From Hymenopellis radicata (Eukaryota > Basidiomycota > Agaricomycetes > Agaricales > Physalacriaceae), in assembly GCA_015501595.1 (NCBI GenBank), contig JADNRX010000960.1, forward strand, positions 1 through 17,247: DNA of 17,247 nucleotides. The letters are read 5' to 3'. Shown here piece by piece: positions 1 to 9,265 of this stretch (positions are counted from its first letter, which is position 1; every line of letters starts with the position of its first letter). The notes beneath the pieces were generated by a model. That model had not been told where the DNA came from, did no database searches, and saw only the letters and a program-made list of their open reading frames with translations. Made by a program: the position numbers and the translations under genes.

Positions 1-66
1 AAGTGGGCTACAGAGGTTGCAAAGGATACTCTGCGGACAGGTGCCGACATTATTCCTGGGCTTTGA
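1..66 (+). CDS. C-terminal fragment of an unidentified protein (partial)
   Basis: Frame 1 is open from the first base to a TGA at 64-66 and reads 21 residues ending TLRTGADIIPGL. I do not recognise the protein. The rest of the gene would lie to the left of the window. If real, the gene is convergent with the kinase gene that follows on the minus strand. The interval 67-381 holds no supported gene and would be the shared 3' flank. The fragment is too short to exclude a chance open frame. Confidence 0.25.
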   Translation, partial: KWATEVAKDTLRTGADIIPGL

Positions 67-381
67 TAATGCTACATTGCTGCGTCGTCATCGTGTATGG
101 TCAGCGACAGAGCAATGGTGAGCGGCGCACCAGGATTCAGGAGGGTCATAGAACTCTTCAACTCAGATATTCGTTTGTGTATTTACAGAATAGCAGCACA
201 CTCTGAATTAGTAGAGAATTAGCAATGCACCCTTCCGCGCGTTTACGAAACTTCGATAGACAAAGGTTTCTCGGATAAACGCGAGTGCTATCGTGTGTCT
301 CGTCGTCGTAAGAAAGGACGCTCGCTGACAACTTGAATGAAGTACTGAGATTGGTATTTTTTTTGCAAAAAATCACTATGA

Positions 382-1116
382 CTAGCCACCATGCTGCGCT
401 TCCTACCCCTTAGTCGGACATCGTCAAGTCTTCTCTTCACCGCCGGCCATTCCTTTCCCATTTTCTCCTCATATGCCTCGAGGACCGACGAAAACATGGG
501 CTCCGATTCCGGATGCGTTGATGAGAATGCGCGCTCCAAAACATAGAGGTCTACAGCTTTATCTTCAACAAGACTGGAGACGTAAGAAAGCCCAAAATCA
601 ATGAGATAAAGCGATGATGGAAGACCTCTCCGGCCAGGACATCGAAGCATCATATTCGACGTTGTCAGATCGCCGTGGATTATGTCTGCAAGATGCATTT
701 TGGCGATCTCTGTGCCGATGAGGGACATGAGGCCTTCAATGGAAGTGCCGTAGTCGTCCATGATTCGAAGATAGGCCTTTGCTCGTCGTCATCCTCAGGT
801 TCAGCACCCGGTAGCAACTTTCGGACGCTGCATCCGTCAATCCATTCCAAACCCAAGACGCCGTCTTTAACATCTGCCATCCGTACGCCGGGAACATTGA
901 CACCTGAGCGAAGCACTTGAGGAGCGCTCTCGCTTCCCCAGCTAAGCGGGCACGCGTCAATGACACGTCCAGAGATGGATGGCGATACTGTTTACTGAAT
1001 CGGTATTTCAGCAAGATGGGCGTGGATCCAAGTGAGGTTTTGTAGACCTTGGCCTCAGCGCCCTGTGCGATGTTGTGTGAGACGGCTATGAGGCTCTGGG
1101 ATGGCGAAACGGCCAT
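382..1116 (-). CDS. BUD32: Bud32/PRPK-type KEOPS complex protein kinase, frame broken three times
   Basis: Bud32 (human TP53RK/PRPK) is the small atypical kinase/ATPase of the EKC/KEOPS complex, which makes t6A37 on ANN-decoding tRNAs. The start ATG is at 1116. The nucleotide-binding segment IAQGAEAKVYKT lies near the N-terminus, followed by SLTRARLAGEARALL, the catalytic loop IIHGDLTTSNMM, the DFG motif in LIDFGLSYVSS, the family signature DLYVLERAF, and the near-terminal RLRGRKRSMV. No intron fits. The coding sequence instead shifts frame at about 911-912 and 778-780, and probably at 386-387, always in the direction of one missing base. With those three bases the gene runs 1116 to 382, giving 245 residues, a normal family length, and ends SMVG-stop as in many homologues. 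As written, the last frame runs on to a TAG at 288-290. Sequence error is more likely than pseudogenisation because every domain motif is intact. It is divergent from the Nit2-like gene. Confidence 0.92.
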
Positions 1117-1201
1117 TGGACTAGTGGCGGCTCGGGTTTAAGGTGACCGAATGTGGATGATGATCGGACGATCGAAGGGCTTCACTTCACAAACGACTAC
1201 C
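1117..1201. promoter_or_regulatory. Divergent promoter between the kinase and nitrilase genes
   Basis: Only 85 bp separate the ATG of the Bud32-like gene (1116, minus strand) from the chosen ATG of the Nit2-like gene (1202, plus strand), so both must share this promoter region or use promoters reaching into each other. An in-frame upstream ATG at 1151 could extend the nitrilase by 17 residues. The ATG at 1202 was preferred for its ACTACC context and because homologues start close to the domain. I see no clear TATA box. Confidence 0.5.
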
Positions 1202-2609
1202 ATGTCCCTCCTTCGTCAAGCCCCAGTTTTCAAGCCTTTTAAGCTTGCCTTGATACAGCTAGGAAATATTGGCGCGAACAAGGCCGACAATCTCAAACAT
1301 GCTCGCGAAAAAATTGTCGAGGCAGCTAAAGGGAAGCCGGACCTTATCGTACTTCCGGTTCGAACATTGTCTTGCACGAGCTACATAGACTCATTGCGTG
1401 TTGTACAGGAATGCTTCAATTCTCCTTATGGACATGTTCACTTCCCTGTCTATGCTGAGCCTATTGGATTTGTCCCTGGGAAGCCCTACGACACGTCTGC
1501 TACTAAAAGTGAATCGGTCAAGATGTTATCAGCTGTGGCCAAAGAAACTGGCACTTGGCTAATTGGCGGTATGCCCTACGTTGGTATATCTCATACGATC
1601 TGTGAATCTTGTCTAGGTTCTATCCCGGAGCGCGAAGAGGCGACTGATAATGTGTACAACACTTGCACAGTATACAACGCGGAAGGTGGGTTTGAACGAT
1701 ACTCTAGGGAATGAAGTTGACCTGAAAGCAGGAGAACTTGTCGTAATTCATCGAAAGGTTCACCTTTTTGACATCGACATTCCTGGCAAGATCACATTCA
1801 AGGTGAAAACGCCCGTTAAAACATGGAGTCCAGTCTAACACATAGCAGGAAAGCGAAACTCTAAACTGGAGGCAAGACAACAACTTTCTTTGATACGCGT
1901 CAGTCTTTTTGGAAAATCCATTTCCTAAAGCTACTGACAGCGATATAGCCTTTGCACGGATTGGCCTTGGGATCTGCTACGACATACGGTTCCCAGAGTT
2001 GGCCATGATAGCGGCACGATCTGGTCAGTTGTATCCTCGCTTGTTTGTATCTACAACGAGACTGAGCGTATATGCATTAGGCTGTCATATGCTGATATAT
2101 CCAGGCGCGTTCAACATGACAACTGGACCACTCCATTGGGAGCTCTTGCAGCGTGGACGGTGAGTCATCTCATCGATCTCCGTTTAATACGATTGACGTC
2201 TCTCGAGCGCCAACGACAATCAGGTATTTGTTTCCATGTGCAGTCCTGCTCGGGACTTGACGGCTGGATACCATGCGGTACGTCTGTTCATGGCCTTAAG
2301 AAGTCGTGGCCTAAATCGGTAGCAGTGGGGACACTCCATGGTTGTTGATCCCATGTACGCGGCTCTCTATTCAGTCATTCATGATTAACCTCAATCTGAT
2401 CTTCTTAGGGGAAAGATCCTCTGTGAAGCCAGTGAAGCTGAAGAGATACACTATGTGGATATCGGTATGCAATGACCGTCAAAAGTTGTTCGACGAATGC
2501 TGATTGTGTCACGGTGATTGCAGATCCGAAGGTCATGGAAGATGCGCGGTCAGGTATACCTGTTACGACGCAGCGCCGCTTCGATGTCTACCCGGATGTC
2601 GCAGCATAG
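1202..2609 (+). CDS. NIT2: Nit2-type omega-amidase (nitrilase superfamily), 11 exons, one frame break
   Basis: Omega-amidases of the Nit2 type hydrolyse alpha-ketoglutaramate and alpha-ketosuccinamate and belong to the carbon-nitrogen hydrolase superfamily. Exons by my reading: 1202-1357, 1409-1568, 1617-1685, 1732-1802, 1849-1898, 1949-2023, 2081-2159, 2208-2277, 2323-2354, 2409-2464, 2524-2609; introns are 45-59 nt. The catalytic triad is visible: Glu in [13 protein letters not shown] (the Glu codon is the first of exon 2), Lys in [14 protein letters not shown], and Cys in [14 protein letters not shown]. Further family blocks are [30 protein letters not shown] and WGHSMVVDP. All phases agree except in exon 5, where CTAAACTGG at 1861-1869 carries one base too many: before it the frame reads ESETL, after it [11 protein letters not shown]. 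With that base removed the product is 300 residues, normal for the family. The cell compartment is not evident; no clear targeting peptide follows the chosen start. Confidence 0.94.
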
Positions 2610-2970
2610 GTATCTGGTTTCGAGGGAAGCGATGCTGGCCTCAGCCTGGCCTCGGAGAACGGCTATAATCAGTATTGGACGCAAGCAGGTTTGGATTGAT
2701 TATAATCATCGCCCAGGCGGCCGGTGTATAAAGGGAATGAAACGAACTAGCAATATAACTTTAAGAGTAAATTCAATGAAATTTAAATGTCCTGTTGGCG
2801 CAGTCGTTCCAAAGCTGTGCGCTTACATAAGGAGGTATTTGTTCGACGTTGGTGATCCAAACACCAGGTCTCCATCCTTGGTTCCTGCACACCTCCATCT
2901 CAAAAGGTTTGTGCTCGTTGTCGTCCACGGCGTGCTAGCTCACTGTTCTCGCAGATCTCAACACTACACA
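2610..2970 (+). promoter_or_regulatory. Intergenic region with the actin promoter
   Basis: This 361-bp gap holds the 3' flank of the nitrilase gene and the upstream region of actin. I find no supported coding exon. A TATA-like TATAAA sits at 2727-2732, about 240 bp before the actin ATG, which is too far for a short leader but possible with a long leader or leader intron. The bases just before the ATG (AACACTACACA) look like an ordinary fungal start context. No RNA gene is recognisable. Confidence 0.4.
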
Positions 2971-4495
<1,525 letters not shown>

Positions 4496-4697
4496 GCGGT
4501 TGATAGTGCTATTTTGTGTCTGGTCGCTGTCATGAGGATTATGGAACATGGATTTCTTTTAGTCTAGATTTAATGCAATGAAAATGAAGTTTGACGTGTA
4601 AAAAAAGTCATTATTGTGTGAACGATGGATCAAGTGGCTGACGCGATCTTGTCTTGCTACGTCCATCTTGCTCATTTCTATCTACAGTCTACCTCAT

Positions 4698-5521
4698 ATG
4701 GAACCGTCCCGTGAAGCCCTCAGCAGCCGCGTGTCTGTAGAGACGGTTGGTGACTTTGAACGCGTTAAAGCAGTTTATTCTCAGTTGTACTTGACCAAAC
4801 TGGAAGAAGAGATACGAGCACAACGACTAACCGCCAGTCGGGACGCGTTGGTGGCCCACGCGAAACATGTATGGATGATTGGAGCATTACTTTGCGCATA
4901 TTAATTGTCCAGTAACAGAGAATCGAGACTACATTTGCGCTCCTTCAGCCCAATCTGCGAATCAATGGGCAGCAATACGCGTCGGAGGAGTCTGATCAAG
5001 GCGGTGAGTTTGGGTGTATGCACTGGGACTCGTTGCTCAGAGTTGAATGTAGACATGGAGCCGTTCGATGAGGCACTTGATAGACAGATCTGGTCGCTGG
5101 CTGATAGCCGATTGGGGTGGCACAAGAGCCTGGCGGAGACGCGTCGTACGGTGCCGCGCGAAATCGAGGCTGCACTCGAGTCTTTGCAAGCTCAGCAGAG
5201 CACGACATTCAGCGAGGATATGGATGTCGATGAGGCAGTCCCAGAGGCCGAACTGTCAGCAGGCGATGCAGGTCAGTCCATTTGTCGGAACTTTATGAAT
5301 GACTCGTTGACGAGCCTCTAGTTTTGGCCGAGCGATACGCGAAAATCGAGGATGGCCTGCTCAAGGCAAACGCTGTGAGCAGTGAACTAGACCAGGTACA
5401 GTTTGGATACTTTGCATGTAAGAGGGATAGCTAATCCTTTTTGCAGCTTATTCCCAGCCAGACGGAGCGCTCGCAGAGGTTCGAAAATGTGTCTGCCGAA
5501 GTCAAGGAATTCTCAACATAG
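4698..5521 (+). CDS. Probable kinetochore protein Mis14/Nsl1 (MIND complex)
   Basis: Mis14/Nsl1 is one of four subunits of the Mis12/MIND complex, which ties the Ndc80 complex to inner kinetochore chromatin. Exons by my reading: 4698-4868, 4919-5003, 5041 or 5053-5271, 5322-5395, 5447-5521, giving 211 or 207 residues. Yeast and fission yeast members are of similar length. The call rests on overall layout: an N-terminal basic helix (ERVKAVYSQLYLTKLEEEI), a central PFDEALDRQIWSLADSRLGW segment followed by RRTVPREIEAALESL, which resembles the Mis14 family core, and a C-terminal helix. An acidic linker (DMDVDEAVPEAE) is encoded in exon 3. The first acceptor after exon 1 must be the AACAG at 4918, because the earlier one at 4912 would place a TAA in frame. 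I recognise the family by pattern only. It is convergent with GAR1; the stop codons are 61 bp apart. Confidence 0.62.
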
Positions 5522-5582
5522 TGTCAAGGTGAGTTTTACAGATAATATAACAGATGGATAGAATTGAATGGTATGTACAGCT

Positions 5583-6440
5583 TCATGAGCCTCGGAAACC
5601 GCCTCTGCCACCGCCGCCGCCACGACTACCCCAGCCGCCTCCACCACCACCACGTCCCCCAGCACCGCCTCTCGATGAGAAGCCTCGTCCTCCACCTCCT
5701 CGCGGTGCTCCACGCCCTCTTGATGAGAACCCACCGCCACCGCCAAAGCCACCGCCAAAGCCTCGTCCGCCGCCTCTGGGCGCACCACGTCCGCGACCGC
5801 CTGGAGCTCCACGTCCGCCACGACCGCGTTCTGCAAAAGAGATACCCATCAATGTCAGAGCTACAAAAAGTGATGATGATTTGCATACTTGTAACACCTT
5901 TGTGTGAAATAAAAATCAGTTATCAATCTTCAGTGAGAAGAAGAATGCACACGCACCGCCGGCAACTTTTGGTTTTGGTAAAAAGCGTTCTATGGGCAAG
6001 AGCTTGTCGTCCCCAATGTAGACCTTGTCTCCCTTTTTGAAACTGCTCGCAACGATGCCGCCCTCCATTTTGACGGAAAAGTAGACTTCGTTTATCGGTC
6101 CAAGGATTTCGTCGACTTTTCCGATGACTGATTTGTTTTGTAGGTAGATGGGGGCGTTGAAGTACGGTACTTTGTCCGGAGACGTTGACGAGCACACCAT
6201 TTCGTCTTCGCAGGCGTGTATGAATGTTCCCATTTCTGTATATCGTGAGCAGCCTAGTAGGAGATGCGGTAGTGCAAACGCACCCAGCACCGTGTCTGGA
6301 GGACCAGCATTTGAGTATCCTCCCCGTCCGCCGCCTCGTCCACCACCACGTCCTTTGAAAAAGCGTTAAACAGAGCCGACCGAGATGGCGCAAAGCAGAC
6401 CTCCACCGCGAAAGCCGCCTCTGGATCCACCGCGATTCAT
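5583..6440 (-). CDS. GAR1: H/ACA ribonucleoprotein subunit GAR1
   Basis: GAR1 is one of the four core proteins of H/ACA snoRNPs, which pseudouridylate rRNA and snRNA in the nucleolus; it contacts the Cbf5/dyskerin enzyme. Exons in coding order: 6440-6401, 6352-6284, 6235-5957, 5830-5583, giving 211 residues; a further 9-nt exon at 5897-5889 is possible and would give 214. An N-terminal glycine/arginine-rich arm ([19 protein letters not shown]) precedes the GAR1 core: [66 protein letters not shown] and [12 protein letters not shown] long C-terminal [10 protein letters not shown] arm ends in RGGFRGS. Two RGG arms around the core is the usual fungal and animal layout. The inverted-repeat element lies about 50 bp upstream of the start codon. 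Confidence 0.97.
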
Positions 6441-6483
6441 GGATGGCGTACTGAGTAAAGTTTTAATTACCAAATTGGGATAG

Positions 6484-6491
6484 CCCCTGCA
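6484..6491 (+). repeat. Target-site duplication, left copy (CCCCTGCA)
   Basis: This 8-mer abuts the left arm of the inverted-repeat element and recurs exactly at 6981-6988 next to the right arm. Confidence 0.7.
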
Positions 6492-6660
6492 TGGAATATA
6501 CTATTTGGGAAGCCCCCTTCGTCACGTTTGTGACATGAACCCCACTTAAAAAATGAGTTATTTTTGAATTTTTAAGTCCCGTGGCACTACTTTAAGTCAT
6601 TCCTCATAAGTATGGCCTCGGATAAGTTCCTGTGAGGTGGTGCGGGACTATAGGGCATCC
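6492..6660 (+). repeat. Left inverted arm of the MITE-like element
   Basis: The arm matches the reverse complement of 6813-6980 at about 96 percent by eye. It includes GTCACGTTTGTGAC (a small hairpin), an AT-rich block around TTATTTTTGAATTTTTAAG, and the GC-richer inner part ending GGGCATCC. Confidence 0.88.
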
Positions 6661-6812
6661 AGAGGTGTTTTAAGTCTCTGTTCCCAATGCCCGGGGGGGT
6701 GCTCGGCACACTAGCTTCAGGTGCCAGTGCCACACATCCCCCGCATGTCTGCAGATGCGAGAGTGCGCCCTTCCGCCAAGGACAAGCTACAGAGTATCAA
6801 GATCATACTTAC

Positions 6813-6980
6813 GGGTGCCTTATAGTGCCGCACCACCTCACAGGAACTTATCCGAGGCCATACTTGTGAGGAATGACTTAAAGTAGTGCCACAGGACTTA
6901 AAAAATTCAAAAATAACTCATTTTTTAAGTGGGGTTCGTGTCACAAACGTGACGAAGGGGGCTTCCCAAATAGTATATTC
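6813..6980 (-). repeat. Right inverted arm of the MITE-like element
   Basis: This is the partner of the left arm. Differences seen by eye: ATG versus ACG, a T run of 5 versus 6, CCCG versus CCTG, CATAAG versus CACAAG, CGGG versus CGGC and ATAGGG versus ATAAGG (left versus right arm). The high identity suggests a young insertion. Confidence 0.88.
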
Positions 6981-6988
6981 CCCCTGCA
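6981..6988 (+). repeat. Target-site duplication, right copy (CCCCTGCA)
   Basis: This is the exact second copy of the 8-mer at 6484-6491, directly after the element's right arm. Confidence 0.7.
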
Positions 6989-7046
6989 GCAAGGCCAGGA
7001 AACCAAGAAAGATCCAAATTCCAAGGTAAATAATTAGTGACCAGTC

Positions 7047-9138
7047 CTAAATAATAATGCATTCATCCTTTGCCTGCTGTCTGGTAGGACGAGCCATATT
7101 AAGTCGTTTATTACCCATCCTCTTCATCTCCGTCAACCGGTTCATTGCCCTCTTGTTTCCTTGCGCTAGAGGGGACGATAAGATAAGTAAAACGAATCCA
7201 CAGAAATCCATACCTGCTGCACGCATGTACCACCGTTTCGCAAACTCTATATCCTGCTTGATTCCAATGCCTACTTCCGCATAGTAACCAACGGCGTATT
7301 CGGCATTGCTCAAGCCCTTGTTGGCTGCTCGACGCGCCCATAGATACGCCTCCGAATCACTCTGCTTCAACACACCTTCACTACCCGTCAAGTACCAACC
7401 ACTGAGCGCAAGTTCCGCTTCCGAATCACCCTTCTCCGCCGCCTTTGTATACCACGCTATTGACCGCCGCGGGTCCACAGGACACGTCAAAGAACCATAC
7501 TCGTAGCACTGTCCCAGCTTGTACTGTGATGGGGTATAACCAAGATGGGCAGACTGCGTAAGTAGTTGCTTCGAAAGTGGTGGATCGTGCGGCACGAGTT
7601 GCCCCTGCTCGTGTAAAACGGCAAGTTCGTGAAGCGCGTGAGGATTTTCTTCGTCCGCCTGCTCCGCCGCTCTTCTAAGCCATCCAACTGCCTCCCTGGG
7701 GTTCTTCTGCTCCCCTAGTGCACCCTGTAGTAATATCATCCCGAGCTTATACATCGCAGCGGTGTCGCCCAGCGAAGCAGCTTTACGATAGAAATTGGCA
7801 GCTCGCGTCGGCTCCTTCCTTGTGCCCGCACCAATCTCGTTGCACACCGCAACACGGTAGCAGGCAGCGGCATGGTTCTGCTTCGCGGCCTGCAAGTAAA
7901 GATGATATGCACGCTCGTGATCAACTTGAAGACCGAGCGACCCAGTGCCATAACAATTAGCCAGGTAAAACTGCGCCTCATCATAAGCGTCGCCCTGTGT
8001 CGCTAATCTCCTGACGACCTTCAACGACTCTCCGATAAGCACCTCGGTGTACTTTTTGGCCGAGCGTTGATCCTTGTTCGTGGAACGTATTTTGCGCGCG
8101 GCGTCAATCAGGTATTTCGCGTAAAGGAAGTGGGCCTCAGGATCGGGATCGGCCTTGATGCGCTGACGATATTGATCAATGTACTCTTTGGTGTAGGGAG
8201 GGGCACTAAGATCGATGGCTTTAGTCTTACGCGAATTGACGGAGACCGAGTCCTGGTGAGGTAACGTTGGACGCGGTTCTATTTCGGAGCCGTCGTCCAC
8301 GGGAGGAAACGATGAGGGCCGCTGGTTGTAGTTGTTTACGTGGGGGGCTGAATGACTAGGAGCGATGGAAGATTCGCTACTGCGGTACGACGTATAACTC
8401 GACGCATAACTGGCACCGCCAGGATGGCCCATAGGTGGTCCTGGCAGAGCACCGGGAGGCGGACCCATGCCAAGGACATTAGATGCTGCGGCATACAGAG
8501 GGTTACTGAAACCACCACCGGGATTGGGATGCTGTGGTGGGTACCGTTGTTGACCGGGATACAAGTGGGGAGAAGGACCGTAGCCCATACCCTGGTCGTC
8601 GTACGAGTATACGCTAGCGTTATCTGCGACAGGACTATCGGACGTGTACATGGACGAACCGTCAGATGGCGGATAGGGTTGTCGGGGCGGAAGAGTGTGA
8701 TTGGGTGCTGGTGGAAGGGTATTTGCGTGTCTCTGGGACGGATACGAGCGCATCGAGGCGCCCGCTGACTGGTACGTGCGCATGGACATGGACGAGGCCG
8801 AGCGTGCAATTGGGTCGTGAGCACCCATGTTGTTCATCGACACTGGTGGACCACCTATGTGGAGAGCAGAAAAACTGTCCAACGCCACACTGGGATCAAA
8901 TGCAGGCACTGGAGGCGCATTCTCATACGCAGGCGGGCCCTCGTAGGGCATGGAGGGCACGGAGCGGTTGCTGTGGTACATCAAGCCGGCTGGAGACGTG
9001 ATTAGACGGTGTCTAGCAATTAAATGGCGTCTTACGTCGCGCACCGTCTGCACCGTCCTCAGCAATGGGCGTCATGCTGCGACCGTCAGGATGGCTGATA
9101 GAGTTGGGTCTCGACGACGACGGCGATGAGGACGACAT
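7047..9138 (-). CDS. Skt5/Chs4-like Sel1-repeat activator of chitin synthase
   Basis: Skt5/Chs4 proteins bind and activate the class IV chitin synthase Chs3 at the membrane of bud neck or growing tip. Exons in coding order: 9138-9036, 8989-7214, 7165-7047, giving 665 residues; introns are 46 and 48 nt. The N-terminal 270 or so residues are a low-complexity Ser/Pro/Gly/Tyr-rich region. Then about seven Sel1-type repeats run in tandem, for example QFYLANCYGTGSLG, AAMYKLGMILLQGALG, PSQYKLGQCYEYGS, and the last AEYAVGYYAEVGIGIKQD. The last intron joins YMRAA to AQGNKRAMNRLTE, as in the family. The protein ends in CIII, a CaaX-type prenylation box; yeast Skt5 also ends in a CaaX box. The start at 9138 opens with MSSSSPSSSRPNS. 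Paralogues exist in fungi, so the exact orthologue is not settled. Confidence 0.9.
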
Positions 9139-9265
9139 GGTGGTCAAGCTTCAAATGACTGTCTCTTCCCACGCTCCTCCTAATCACTATCACTCAAATT
9201 CATGCCCAATATCCTACACAACGGAGATAGTGTGTAGCGTACTAAAACTCGAGCACAAATCGCGG

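Larger units (their letters stand above)
6492..6980. mobile_element. Non-autonomous inverted-repeat DNA element (MITE-like)
   Basis: About 489 bp, made of two long inverted arms around an unrelated centre of about 150 bp. The arms start GAATATACTATTTGGG and match for about 168 bp with roughly six differences, one of them a 1-base length change in a T run. The flanking 8-mer CCCCTGCA occurs directly before (6484-6491) and after (6981-6988), which I read as a target-site duplication; 8 bp is typical of the hAT superfamily. The end is uncertain by one or two bases. There is no transposase or meaningful ORF inside, so any movement would need an enzyme supplied elsewhere. It fills most of the 606-bp gap between GAR1 and the Skt5-like gene. 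Family assignment is inference. Confidence 0.85.

Noticed and set aside
288..381. A C-terminal extension of the kinase to the TAG at 288-290
   Set aside because: The extra residues have no family counterpart, while one extra G at 386-387 gives the usual SMVG-stop ending; the extension most likely results from that frame break.
1355..1365. tRNA B-box-like GGTTCGAAC
   Set aside because: It falls at an exon-intron junction of the Nit2-like gene, and no cloverleaf or A box can be built around it.
4614..4697. N-terminal extension of the Mis14-like protein
   Set aside because: The in-frame upstream stretch lies in the actin 3' flank and promoter region and reads as a hydrophobic segment out of place in a kinetochore protein; the ATG at 4698 fits family length.
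5554..5907. Proline-rich + strand ORF
   Set aside because: It is the antisense shadow of the GAR1 C-terminal RGG arm; GC-rich glycine/arginine codons read as proline/arginine on the other strand.
8336..8824. Overlapping ORFs on both strands in the Skt5-like N-terminus
   Set aside because: They arise from the low-complexity, GC-rich coding sequence of the Skt5-like gene; composition and lack of motifs mark them as shadows.
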